Made by a program: the position numbers and the translations under genes
Shown: in pieces, positions 6,991-15,736 of the stretch
How the letters are laid out: each line of letters opens with the position of its first letter
Numbering within the stretch: position 1 is the first letter of the stretch
The notes under the pieces: generated by a model
The model's input: only the letters and a program-made list of their open reading frames with translations
What the model was told of the DNA's origin: nothing
Databases searched by the model: none
DNA from: Candidatus Aminicenantes bacterium UBA6228
Lineage (GTDB): Bacteria > Acidobacteriota > Aminicenantia > Aminicenantales > Saccharicenantaceae
Direction of reading: 5' to 3'
Assembly: GCA_002441005.1 (NCBI GenBank)
Contig: DJWO01000014.1
Span: 310,001 to 374,000 of the forward strand
DNA length: 64,000 bases

Positions 6991-9969
6991 ATGAAAAGAC
7001 AAGAGAAGAAAATTCATCATTATCTTCATTATCTTCAAAATATCATAAACGATATTTCTTTTGAAACCTTACCTATAACATGGCAAGGGTTTGACTTTAG
7101 CGGGTTTTCAAAAGACAAAACACTCTTTGACTTTCAGCAGAATGCACTTAAAAATGCTTTGCGTGGCTTATGGCTTTTTTTTAAAGATAAAAATGCAGAT
7201 AAGCAAAGTTTGTTTAATCACTATAAATTAAATGGATTTGAAGAAAACTTTGACTTCAATTTGAAAAAGAAACAAGACAGCAAAACCGCAAAATATCTTT
7301 TAGAATATGACAAAGATTATCCAGTCATAGATTCTAAGATTTCTTTTTCGCATTTTATCAATCGAATGAGTTTTTGGATGGCAACGGGTTCTGGTAAAAC
7401 GCTGATTATTGTTAAATTGATTGAGCTTTTAGGACTGCTTATTTCAAAAGATGAAATTCCAAAAAACGATATTCTATTTTTGGCACACCGTGATGACCTT
7501 TTGGACCAATTCAAAAATCATGTTGAGGAATTTAACAGCTTTAATTTTGACACAAAAATAAATCTCATAAATTTGAGGGATTATGATGACGTAAAACGCG
7601 TAAAAACCCTGCCATATACTAAAAACGAGATTACTGTTTTTTATTATCGTTCCGATTTGATTTCCGATGAGCAGAAAGAAAAAATCGTGAATTTTCAGAA
7701 CTATGATAATGGCGGGCGGTGGTATATTCTTTTGGACGAAGCTCACAAAGGCGACAAAGAAGACAGCAAACGACAGATTTTGTACTCTATACTATCAAGA
7801 AACGGATTTTTATTTAATTTCTCTGCTACCTTTACCGATCCGAGGGACTTTGCAACCTGCGCTTTTAATTTCAATCTATCAAGGTTTGTTGAAGAAGGAT
7901 ATGGCAAACATATTTATGTATCTTCTAGCGAGATTAGTGCGTTCCGCGGGCAGGGCGACTTCGCACCAATCGATAAGCAAAAAATCGTTTTGAAAACACT
8001 TTTACTTTTGACTTACATCAACAAGTATTTTGAAAAAATCAGAAAGGTAAATAGCGCCTTATACCACCGCCCGCTTCTTCTGACACTTGTTAATTCTGTA
8101 AATGTGGAAGATGCTGATTTGGAGTTATTTTTTAGAGAGTTAGAAAAAGTCGCGAAGAACGAAATTAGGCCGAACTTGCTTCAAAAAGCAAAAGAAGAAC
8201 TTGTCCAAGAGTTTCGCGATGATGCAAAATTTGAATTTGAGGAGTTAGAATGCACTATCAACGCAGACTTGATTTCAAAATTGGATTACATAGATATTTT
8301 GAAATATGTCTTGAATGCTGAAACTCCCGGCAAGATTGAAGTTTTGAAAATCCCCGGCAACAGAAGTGAATTGATTTTTAGGTTAATGACTGCTGAAAAG
8401 CCCTTTGCCTTAATCAAAATCGGCGATATTTCTGGCTGGCTCAAAGATAAGCTTGAGGGATACGAAATAAACGAAAGTTTTGAAAACGAAAGTTATTTCA
8501 GACGAATAAATCACGATGATTCCGACATAAATATTTTAATGGGCTCGCGTTCTTTTTACGAGGGCTGGGATTCTAACAGGCCGAACATACTTTTGTTTGT
8601 AAATATTGGAGTTGGAAGCGACGCTAAAAAATTCGTTCTGCAATCGGTTGGCAGAGGCGTAAGAATAGAGCCGCAAAAATACTTAAGAAAGCGGCTTCAA
8701 AATTTGTTCAACGCAGGGGAAGTTAATGAGCAGTTATTTGAAAAAGTTAAAGATCTGATTTTACCGATTGAGAGCTTATTTGTTTTTGGCACTAACGCCG
8801 AAAACTTAAAGGAAATAATCAAGGCATTGAAAGAGGAAAAGCAAGATAAAAGCCTGGGCGAAGCGTTTATTTTAAATCCCGAGGCGCAAAAACATCTTCT
8901 TTTGATACCGGTTTATAAAACCGCAGAGAGAATCTTTGCCGAAGAACAAAACCCGCAAAAATATCCTGTCAGCCGCGAAGATTTTGATATAACAGCGAAA
9001 TTTTACGATTTTTTAGGTGATAAAATCACTTTAGCTAAATATGATTGTGAAGTGAAAGTTTTGAAGAAAGCAAAAGAAAGTTTTTCAGAGGAAAATAAAA
9101 ATAGATATTATACGCTTGGCAAAGATGAACCATCGCTTTTTGAACCAGAGTTAATTCTTGACCGGATTTTTGATTATCTTGGAGTTAAAAGCAGAGAGCT
9201 TGAGAAGTTCAAGGAGTTGGAAAATGAAATTGTGCATTTCAAAAAAGTCAGATTTAGCGATGGTGAAAAATACGAAGAAATCAAAAGAAAAATTGAGGAA
9301 GTCCGGCATTATCCCGAAAGGCAGAAAGAGTTAGATAAACAGTATGGCAAAATCCCCAGAAAAGAATTTGAAAGGCAAATGAAATTATTTGAGCAGGCAG
9401 GAAGTTTCGAAATGAAAAGCCAAAAAATCAAAATCAAGTATTTGGCTAACCATTACTACCTTCCAGTGATAGTTTCAGAAACTGAAAAAATTGATTATCT
9501 CAATCATATTATCAATGTTGATAGCGAGGTAAGATTCATTGAACAGCTGGAAGAATATCTTGCCAGACGAAATAATGTATTTACGCAATTTGATTGGTGG
9601 ATGTTTTCAAAACTTGACCAAACGCTGGATGAGGTTCTGATTCCTTATTACAATCCGAAGGAAAATAAAATCGCGAATTTCAAACCAGATTTCATTTTTT
9701 GGGCGCAAAAAGACAAACGATACCTGATTTTGTTCGTTGATCCGAAAGGAACTGAACACGCGGACGGATATAGAAAAATTGACGGGTATTCAAGATTATT
9801 TGAAACTGACGAGCAAAAAGAAAGCAGAGATTTTTCGTACAACGGATTTGTCATAAATACAAAGCTATTACTCAAGCCAAAGCGAGGGATAGCAGAGGTT
9901 TTAGATAATTACAAAAAATATTGGTTTGACAATTTTGATGATTTTGCAATAAAAATAGGACAATTTTGA
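6991..9969 (+). CDS. res: Type III restriction enzyme subunit (Res), SF2 helicase-nuclease
   Basis: About 990 residues. The SF2 motor shows motif I ATGSGKT, motif II LLDEAHKG, motif III FSATF and motif VI QSVGRGVRI. Near the C terminus is a PD-(D/E)xK nuclease: KPDFIFW, then after about ten residues LFVDPKG, followed by a YRKIDGYSRLFE helix. This is the layout of type III Res subunits, which cut DNA after ATP-dependent communication between two Mod-bound sites. An in-frame TTG at 6982 is an alternative start; I prefer the ATG at 6991. It closes the AT-rich five-gene island, 45 bp after the SIR2 gene. All motifs look intact, so restriction should be active with Mod. Confidence 0.93.
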   Translation: MKRQEKKIHHYLHYLQNIINDISFETLPITWQGFDFSGFSKDKTLFDFQQNALKNALRGLWLFFKDKNADKQSLFNHYKLNGFEENFDFNLKKKQDSKTAKYLLEYDKDYPVIDSKISFSHFINRMSFWMATGSGKTLIIVKLIELLGLLISKDEIPKNDILFLAHRDDLLDQFKNHVEEFNSFNFDTKINLINLRDYDDVKRVKTLPYTKNEITVFYYRSDLISDEQKEKIVNFQNYDNGGRWYILLDEAHKGDKEDSKRQILYSILSRNGFLFNFSATFTDPRDFATCAFNFNLSRFVEEGYGKHIYVSSSEISAFRGQGDFAPIDKQKIVLKTLLLLTYINKYFEKIRKVNSALYHRPLLLTLVNSVNVEDADLELFFRELEKVAKNEIRPNLLQKAKEELVQEFRDDAKFEFEELECTINADLISKLDYIDILKYVLNAETPGKIEVLKIPGNRSELIFRLMTAEKPFALIKIGDISGWLKDKLEGYEINESFENESYFRRINHDDSDINILMGSRSFYEGWDSNRPNILLFVNIGVGSDAKKFVLQSVGRGVRIEPQKYLRKRLQNLFNAGEVNEQLFEKVKDLILPIESLFVFGTNAENLKEIIKALKEEKQDKSLGEAFILNPEAQKHLLLIPVYKTAERIFAEEQNPQKYPVSREDFDITAKFYDFLGDKITLAKYDCEVKVLKKAKESFSEENKNRYYTLGKDEPSLFEPELILDRIFDYLGVKSRELEKFKELENEIVHFKKVRFSDGEKYEEIKRKIEEVRHYPERQKELDKQYGKIPRKEFERQMKLFEQAGSFEMKSQKIKIKYLANHYYLPVIVSETEKIDYLNHIINVDSEVRFIEQLEEYLARRNNVFTQFDWWMFSKLDQTLDEVLIPYYNPKENKIANFKPDFIFWAQKDKRYLILFVDPKGTEHADGYRKIDGYSRLFETDEQKESRDFSYNGFVINTKLLLKPKRGIAEVLDNYKKYWFDNFDDFAIKIGQF

Positions 9970-10187
9970 AATTGATAGTGTGCCAGCTTCGCTGGCATAA
10001 AAATCGGTGACTCGCCAGCGAAGCGGGGGCGGGCGGAAACGATGGGTGGGATTTCTGCCCGTCAGGGCAGAAATTGTTGCTCAAAAAAGGTTCGAGCTTC
10101 GTTCAGCAATTGCGACCAATCTTTTCAGCCTTCAATAGTTCACTTTTCAACTGTAAAGAGTTCACTTTTCAACTGTAAATAACAAGA
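9970..10187. repeat. Repeat-rich right edge of the island
   Basis: No gene is seen here. There is a short hairpin at 9981-9997 (TGCCAGC/GCTGGCA, 3-base loop) and a perfect 10-bp hairpin at 10051-10074 (ATTTCTGCCC/GGGCAGAAAT, 4-base loop), either of which may end transcription from Res, although no T-run follows. A 21-base direct repeat lies at 10137-10157 and 10159-10179, period 22, immediately upstream of the broken winged-helix regulator. That position suggests an operator for that regulator. Confidence 0.6.
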
Positions 10188-10684
10188 ATGTTTATTCCCT
10201 TGACAGCTGAACACAATTTGTATACGATTGAACATAAATTGTGTCCGATAGAAGCTATGCTTGAATATTTTATAACCTCAAAAACAAAGCGTAATTTGCT
10301 CAAGCTATTTCTTACTAATCCCGAGAGACGTTTTTATACCAGGGAGATATCTAAGATTACTGGTGAGCCTTTAAATGCAGTAAGACGAGAGTTGGGTTAT
10401 CTGGAAAAGGCGGGATTGATAAAATCACATAAAGAGGGAACACTGAAATACTATAGCGTTATTAAGGAGTTCCCTTTTTATACGGAGCTTAAAAAAATCA
10501 TATACGGGACGGTCGCCCTTGGCGACTACTTGAAAGACAGGTTCAAGGATTCGGAATTAATAGAAAACGTCACCGTACTCTATACGATGAACCTGGGGTA
10601 ATCAGTGAAAGAGAAGCAAAAGAATTGCTCAGAAGAGCCAGAGAATTTCTGGAATACACAGAAAGCAAGTTATCGGGGAAATAA
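10188..10684 (+). pseudogene. Broken winged-helix regulator/nucleotidyltransferase (MNT-like) gene
   Basis: The first 137 codons encode an N-terminal winged helix (residues about 25-95, with FYTREISKITGEPLNAVRREL) and the opening of a linker, FYTELKKIIYGTVALGDYLK. In intact relatives this leads into a nucleotidyltransferase domain. Here that domain is missing and the frame stops at 10601. In the overlapping +2-shifted frame the sequence continues to a stop at 10684 with GVISEREAKELLRRAREFLE, which is the C-terminal helix seen in this family. I therefore read this as a gene that lost its middle domain and its frame. Loss of the GSxxxG catalytic block is certain in the remaining sequence. The DNA-binding half could still be made. 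Confidence 0.65.
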
Positions 10685-10886
10685 AATCATCCAATTTCAA
10701 AATAATTTTCAGAAGATAAGAAATTCTGGCCAGGGGGCCAAGTTCTTTTTCCAGTATCTTCTATCCTTCCTTCCAGAGATCAAAAGTAACCAGGATGTTT
10801 TTCATGAGTTGTTGACTCCTTTCTTTCTTGACTTAAGAAGCAGCCTTTTTTCTTGAAAAAGCTTCCATTTATTATTATTTCTAATC

Positions 10887-11576
10887 CTATTTCTGGCCGG
10901 AGTAAAGGGTAACGACTCCAGCCGTCAGATTCAGACAGGAGAGATTCCTGAGGCCCATTTCCCGCATGAGCGCGATCACCTCTTCAGGCTTCAAAAAGCT
11001 AAAAATCGATGAGGCTAAATAGCTGTAGGCCCGGGCTGAGCCTGAAAAAAACCTACCGGCCAGCGGCAGATAATTTTTCAAGTATAAAGAATAAAAGCCA
11101 TAAGTCAGCTTATCTGGCGGAAGCGAAAACTCAAGGATGAACAACCGCCCTGAAGGCTTGAGAACCCGTGCCATTTCGCTTATTCCTCGGGCATAGTCAG
11201 GAAGATTTCTCAGACCAAAACCAATGGTCACCAGGTCAAAAGTCTTATCAGCATATGGAAGGTTGAGGGCGCTCCCTGTTTCGAGTTTGATTATTGTGGC
11301 CAGATCCAGCTTTTCTATTTTTTGCTGTGCCCGGGCGAGCATTCCAGATGAAAGGTCAATCCCCGTAATGTCTCGGGCACCGCGGCGGGCGAACTCTATG
11401 GCTATGTCTCCTGTGCCGGTGCAGACATCGAGGATTCTGCTATCGGGCCGGAAGCACGACAGGCTGACCAGCCTCCGTCTCCAGGAGCGGTCAAGATTAA
11501 AACTCAACAGGTGATTTAAGAAATCATAATTTTTGGCAATGACTGAAAATAGCTCAGGTGTGTCGTCTTTGTTCAT
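10887..11576 (-). CDS. ubiE: Demethylmenaquinone/ubiquinone C-methyltransferase UbiE/MenG
   Basis: A 229-residue class I SAM methyltransferase. Residues 2-28 carry VIAKNYDFLNHLLSFNLD, matching the UbiE signature YDxxNxxxSxGxxxxWR. SAM motif I is ILDVCTGTGDIAIE. The post-I region GIDLSSGMLARAQ is typical, and LRNLPDYARGISEMARVLKPSG matches the second UbiE signature. It methylates the quinone ring in the last step of menaquinone synthesis. For an anaerobe menaquinone is the likely product. It stands alone on the minus strand. The 214-bp space to acr3 upstream contains nothing I can assign. Confidence 0.92.
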   Translation of the reverse strand: MNKDDTPELFSVIAKNYDFLNHLLSFNLDRSWRRRLVSLSCFRPDSRILDVCTGTGDIAIEFARRGARDITGIDLSSGMLARAQQKIEKLDLATIIKLETGSALNLPYADKTFDLVTIGFGLRNLPDYARGISEMARVLKPSGRLFILEFSLPPDKLTYGFYSLYLKNYLPLAGRFFSGSARAYSYLASSIFSFLKPEEVIALMREMGLRNLSCLNLTAGVVTLYSGQK

Positions 11577-11790
11577 TTTTTGCTCTGAAAGGCCAGCCCT
11601 CCTTTTGGTGCAAAATCTGTTATTACTGCCAGGATGCTTACCTGATCACGACAGTTCTATCTTCTCTAAATTTCTACAAATTGACAACCAACAAAGATCT
11701 GCTCCCCCTGGAGTCATTGATTTATCTCATCCAATGGTGGTAATTATCAGACTTTAAGCAGCCAGGTTAGATTTGGTTAAATCTTTGGAA

Positions 11791-12876
11791 TCAGCTTTTC
11801 CGCGGCCGAACAACTGGACTTCCATCAGGCGCGAAATAACGGCGACCGAAAGCCAGAGCTACATTGACCAGCCCCAGCATGACTGGCACTTCAATGAGCG
11901 GCCCGATGACCGCGGCCAGAGCCTGCCCGGAGTTTATCCCGAAGACAGCCACCGCCACAGCTATGGCCAGTTCAAAATTATTACTGGCCGCTGTGAAGGA
12001 CAGGCTGGTGGCTTGAGGATAGTTGACCCCGAGCTTCCAGCTTAAAAAGAACGAAACAAAAAACATCACTAAAAAATAGATAATAAGCGGTATGGCTATC
12101 CGCACCACATCGAGTGGCAGGCGGACGATATACTCTCCCTTTAAGGAGAACATGATCACAATGGTAAATAGCAAAGCAATTAAAGTCAGTGGGCTGATTC
12201 TGGGCACAAATTTTTCTTCATACCACTGGCGCCCTTTAGCTGGCTCGAGGAAAAACCTGGTCAGGAAACCGGCCGTAAAGGGAATGCCCAGATAGATGAG
12301 GACGCTTTTGGCCACCTCGCCCATGGTGACATAAACTGCCATCCCCTTTAGTCCAATTAATCCGGGCAAAACCGTAATGAAGATATAAGCATAAATGGAA
12401 TAAAAAATCACCTGGAAGATAGAGTTAAAGGCCACCAGGGCAGCCGCATAATCTGTATCGCCCCGGGCCAGGCTATTCCAGACAATGACCATGGCAATAC
12501 AGCGGGCCAGGCCGATGAGAATAAGACCTGCCATATATTCAGGATAATCATGGAGGAAGACGACAGCGAGAAGAAACATTAGAATCGGCCCGATGACCCA
12601 GTTCTGCACTAAGGATAAAGTCAGAACCTTTCTGTTTTGAAAGACACGGCCGAGCTGGCGGTAATTGACCTTGGCCAGCGGCGGATACATCATGATGATC
12701 AAACCGACAGCAATCGGAATAGAGGTGGTGCCAACCGATAGCCGGTTTAAAAGTCGGGCCAGGCCAGGAAAAACATAGCCCAGAGCTACCCCCAGCCCGA
12801 TGGCTAGCAGAATCCACAGGGTTAAGAACCTGTCCAGAAAAGACAGCCGGCGGTTGGTTGGAGCTGGGGCTTCCAT
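11791..12876 (-). CDS. acr3: ACR3-family arsenite efflux permease
   Basis: A 361-residue integral membrane protein with about ten hydrophobic segments. The blocks [39 protein letters not shown] and [16 protein letters not shown] are characteristic of ACR3 (the ARR3/bile-acid-symporter fold), which exports arsenite by proton antiport. The Cys of [10 protein letters not shown] corresponds to the conserved cysteine needed for transport. No arsR or arsC lies adjacent, so the gene is a single-gene transcription unit here. The ATG at 12876 has a good GGAG site upstream. Regulation may involve the tandem 11-bp repeat at 12928-12949. Confidence 0.93.
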   Translation of the reverse strand: MEAPAPTNRRLSFLDRFLTLWILLAIGLGVALGYVFPGLARLLNRLSVGTTSIPIAVGLIIMMYPPLAKVNYRQLGRVFQNRKVLTLSLVQNWVIGPILMFLLAVVFLHDYPEYMAGLILIGLARCIAMVIVWNSLARGDTDYAAALVAFNSIFQVIFYSIYAYIFITVLPGLIGLKGMAVYVTMGEVAKSVLIYLGIPFTAGFLTRFFLEPAKGRQWYEEKFVPRISPLTLIALLFTIVIMFSLKGEYIVRLPLDVVRIAIPLIIYFLVMFFVSFFLSWKLGVNYPQATSLSFTAASNNFELAIAVAVAVFGINSGQALAAVIGPLIEVPVMLGLVNVALAFGRRYFAPDGSPVVRPRKS

Positions 12877-12927
12877 CGGGGCGTTTATCTCCTTTATCCT
12901 GAATCTATTTATCTATCATATATTATC

Positions 12928-12949
12928 TTATCTTCATGTTATCTTCATG
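12928..12949. repeat. Tandem 11-bp repeat upstream of acr3
   Basis: TTATCTTCATG occurs twice head to tail (12928-12938 and 12939-12949), about 50-70 bases upstream of the acr3 start. It is a candidate regulator-binding site; the regulator is unknown. Confidence 0.4.
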
Positions 12950-13019
12950 ATTTTGACCGGTGGCTGATAAGTTTCTTATTCTATCGTTTTAGCTTCAGAT
13001 GTCAACGGACAGACAGCGG

Positions 13020-13048
13020 TTGACAGCCCGGCGATTTTTTTGTATAGG
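13020..13048 (+). promoter_or_regulatory. Sigma-70-type promoter of the ABC exporter operon
   Basis: TTGACA (13020-13025), 17-base spacer, TATAGG (13043-13048). It lies 14 bases before the ATG at 13063, so the leader would be very short. Confidence 0.55.
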
Positions 13049-13062
13049 ATAAGATAATAAAA

Positions 13063-13980
13063 ATGGGCAAAGTACTTGAACTCGACCGGGTTTATAAAGC
13101 TTATAAGTTCGGTTTTATACCGAAGAAAAAACAGGTTCTAAAGGGCATCTCGTTTTATGTCAATGAAGGCGAGATTTTTGGCTATCTCGGGCCAAATGGT
13201 GCCGGCAAAACAACCACCATCAAGAGCATTTTGAATCTGATTTTCCCTGACGCCGGCCGCATCACAATTTTTGGCGAAGACTCTCTCAAGCCCCGGGCGC
13301 GCGAGAAAGTCGGCTTTCTGCCTGAAAATCCATATTTCTACGATTACCTCACCGGACGTGAATTTCTGGCTTTTTACGCCGATTTGCTTGGTATCCACGG
13401 CCAGCAGAAAGAAGAAAAAATAAAATATTTTCTCAACCTGGTCGGGATGGAAAAAGCCGCCGATCTCCAACTAAGAAAATATTCCCGGGGGATGTTGCAG
13501 AGAGTCGGCCTGGCTCAGGCTCTGCTCAATGACCCGGCTCTGGTCATCCTCGACGAGCCGATGGGCGGTCTCGACCCTATTGGCCGCAAGGAGTTTCGCG
13601 ATATCATCGTCAATCTAAAGAAAGAAGGGAAAACCGTCTTCCTATCTTCGCATATTCTGCAGGATATCGAGATGATCTGTGACCGGGTGGCCATTATTCT
13701 GGCGGGTGAAATTGTCAATCAGGGCTATCTCGGCGATTTGATTTCAGAAAAAGTTCTTTATACCGAAGTGATAGTCGCTGGCCTGCCAGCCTCCGAATTC
13801 AGCCATCTGGGCGAAAGCGTTTCGGCCAGCGGTAACCGGGTCCTGCTCAAAGTTTATGAAGAACAGCATATTGACCGCATTATCCGCCTTGTCCAGGAGA
13901 AAAACGGGAAGATTATTTCGCTTATTCCCCGGACTGAAACTCTCGAGGATATTTTTGTCGGCCTGGTGAAAAACCAATGA
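13063..13980 (+). CDS. ABC-2-type exporter, ATP-binding subunit
   Basis: A 305-residue ABC ATPase. Walker A is GPNGAGKTT at about residues 44-52, the signature is KYSRGMLQRVG, and Walker B is LVILDEPMGGLDP. The switch His is in SSHILQDIEMICDR. The C-terminal 85 residues form the accessory domain of DrrA/CcmA-type exporters. It pairs with the permease that overlaps its stop by 4 bp. Substrate cannot be told from sequence. The neighbouring TPR protein at 14846 may belong to the same function, as the genes run in one direction with small gaps. Confidence 0.92.
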   Translation: MGKVLELDRVYKAYKFGFIPKKKQVLKGISFYVNEGEIFGYLGPNGAGKTTTIKSILNLIFPDAGRITIFGEDSLKPRAREKVGFLPENPYFYDYLTGREFLAFYADLLGIHGQQKEEKIKYFLNLVGMEKAADLQLRKYSRGMLQRVGLAQALLNDPALVILDEPMGGLDPIGRKEFRDIIVNLKKEGKTVFLSSHILQDIEMICDRVAIILAGEIVNQGYLGDLISEKVLYTEVIVAGLPASEFSHLGESVSASGNRVLLKVYEEQHIDRIIRLVQEKNGKIISLIPRTETLEDIFVGLVKNQ

Positions 13981-14741
13981 AAGTCTCAACCATTGCTCGC
14001 AACACTTTTAAAGAAGCTAAACGCGACAGGGTTTTATACCTGCTTTTATTCTTTGCCATTTTGTGTTTTCTTCTGTCACGTTTTCTGGGCCTGCTGACCG
14101 TTGGCGACCGGGTTAAAATCATCAAAGATGTAGGACTGGCTTCGATTTCGCTTTTCGGGATGCTGATGGCTATTCTGATGGGCACCGGGCTGGTCTATAA
14201 GGAAATTGACAAAAAAACTATTTTCACCCTGTTAGCCAAACCGATTCACCGCTGGGAATTCCTGCTGGGCAAATATTTAGGGCTGGTGCTGACGATTTTT
14301 ATAATGACGGTTCTGATGTCGGTCATCTTTCTGGTAGTTCTATTTCTTCACACTTTTACCATTGAGTGGAGCCTGCTCATAGCTATCCTTTATATCTTCT
14401 TTGAGTTATGCCTGATGACGGCAGTAGCGCTGGTCTTTTCCACTTTTAGCACCCCAATTCTGGCTTCGCTTTATTCGCTGGCTTTTTATCTTATCGGACA
14501 TCTATCCTGGAGCCTTGAACTTCTGATTAAAAAGATTAAAAGCGGGGGCGGACGGGCAATCTTAAAAGTACTGTATATCATTTTGCCTGATCTCGAGAAC
14601 TTTAATTTTAAAACCGAAGTGGTCCACCAGTTACCAATTCCTACTAAATTACTAGGGCTTAGCTTTGCCTACGGGCTGGTTTATACGGCATTTTTGCTGT
14701 TGCTGGCCATTTTGATTTTCAGGCGGCGTGATTTTATCTAA
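13977..14741 (+). CDS. ABC-2-type exporter, permease subunit
   Basis: A 254-residue membrane protein with about six hydrophobic segments. It starts with a cytoplasmic helix (VSTIARNTFKEAKRDR) typical of ABC-2 permeases in the NosY/Gliding class. The block KEIDKKTIFTLLAKPIHRWEF is a hallmark of this group. It is translationally coupled to the ATPase (4-bp overlap). Together they form a homodimeric permease with two ATPases. No substrate can be assigned. Confidence 0.88.
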   Translation: MKVSTIARNTFKEAKRDRVLYLLLFFAILCFLLSRFLGLLTVGDRVKIIKDVGLASISLFGMLMAILMGTGLVYKEIDKKTIFTLLAKPIHRWEFLLGKYLGLVLTIFIMTVLMSVIFLVVLFLHTFTIEWSLLIAILYIFFELCLMTAVALVFSTFSTPILASLYSLAFYLIGHLSWSLELLIKKIKSGGGRAILKVLYIILPDLENFNFKTEVVHQLPIPTKLLGLSFAYGLVYTAFLLLLAILIFRRRDFI

Positions 14742-14845
14742 GATAAGCTTTTGAAATTAAAATTAATTTAAAACCTTACTGTCTGACAGACGGATAGATG
14801 AGAACAGATAGAGAGGATAGATAGGCCTGGATAATCGGGACAAAG

Positions 14846-15736
14846 ATGAAGGCAGAAAATAAAACTGACACCTTAAAAGCTACCGGCCGCGAACAGTCGC
14901 TGGAAAAAATCATCATCGTCGGCCTGCTGCTTATCTCGTTGGCTCTTTTTTCAGTGCTCAAAACTGAAACCGATAAAGTTCCACGAAAAAAAGTGCCAGG
15001 CTCTTCCATTATCTATCTCCCCTCTGGCCAATATCTTAAATACGCCACTTTTGGTTATTCATCGTTAGTGGCTGATCTGATTTATCTCTGGGCCATCCAG
15101 TACTACGGCTCGTTCGATATCCCTGACCGCTTTAATTATCTTGAACATATTTTTTCTATTATTGCTGACCTTGACCCGAAATATACCGATCCTTATGAGG
15201 TGGGAGCGCTGATTGCTGTCTATGAAGCTCATGACGCCAACCTGGCCTTTAAAATACTGGATATGGGGCTCGAAAAAAACCCTGACCTGTGGATTTTTCC
15301 CCTCCAGGCAGGTCATATTGCCCAGATGAATCTTAAAGACTATGAGCTGGCCCGCCAGTACTATAAAAAAGCGATGGAAATCCCTGGTGCCCCCCCGATT
15401 GCCAAAAGGCTTTATGCCAGCTCCGCTTACAAAACGATGGATTACCAGGAGGCCTGGGCCACCTGGCGCGAAGTCTATGAAACGTCAACTGAACAGTGGA
15501 TTAAAGATATCGCCTCCAATCAGCTTTACCGCATCAAGGCGACAGTTGATACTGAGGCCCTGTCTTCGGCCGTCAAACAATTCAAGGAAAAATACGGCCG
15601 TTTCCCGGCTGATTTAAATCAACTGATCCGGGCTCGATTAATAAGAGAAGTGCCCCAGGACCTGGAGGGTCATGATTATCTTTATGACCCGAAAACCGGC
15701 GAAGTTAAACCTCCGAGGATCTGGTGGAAACGTTAA
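14846..15736 (+). CDS. Membrane-anchored TPR protein with a pseudopilin-like C-terminal end
   Basis: A 296-residue protein. One membrane segment lies at residues about 21-40 (IIIVGLLLISLALFSVL). TPR-like helical pairs fill about 80-215, for example DYELARQYYKKAMEI. The last 60 residues read KYGRFPADLNQLI, then IREVPQDLEGHDYLYDP. This resembles the globular end of type II pseudopilins, where YG-P-L and VP-DP-G-Y-YDP patterns recur. The 3' end overlaps the prepilin peptidase start by 13 bp, so the two are coupled. A role in assembling a pilin-like system is plausible but unproven. Function otherwise unknown. Confidence 0.6.
   Translation: MKAENKTDTLKATGREQSLEKIIIVGLLLISLALFSVLKTETDKVPRKKVPGSSIIYLPSGQYLKYATFGYSSLVADLIYLWAIQYYGSFDIPDRFNYLEHIFSIIADLDPKYTDPYEVGALIAVYEAHDANLAFKILDMGLEKNPDLWIFPLQAGHIAQMNLKDYELARQYYKKAMEIPGAPPIAKRLYASSAYKTMDYQEAWATWREVYETSTEQWIKDIASNQLYRIKATVDTEALSSAVKQFKEKYGRFPADLNQLIRARLIREVPQDLEGHDYLYDPKTGEVKPPRIWWKR

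Noticed and set aside
10051..10074. Integration-site duplicate of the tRNA-Pro 3' end
   Set aside because: Only about ten bases (AAATCCCACC, inverted, just left of the hairpin) match, too few and in the wrong orientation. No integrase is present.
9970..10187. CRISPR-like array at the island edge
   Set aside because: There are only two copies of the 21-base repeat with a one-base gap, no spacers, and no cas genes in the window.
10605..10856. An 83-codon frame after the broken regulator
   Set aside because: It overlaps the surviving C-terminal helix of the regulator in another phase and shows no protein-like pattern.
11558..11743. A 61-codon cysteine-containing frame between ubiE and acr3
   Set aside because: It starts inside the 5' end of ubiE on the other strand, without a ribosome site. 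Nothing supports it.
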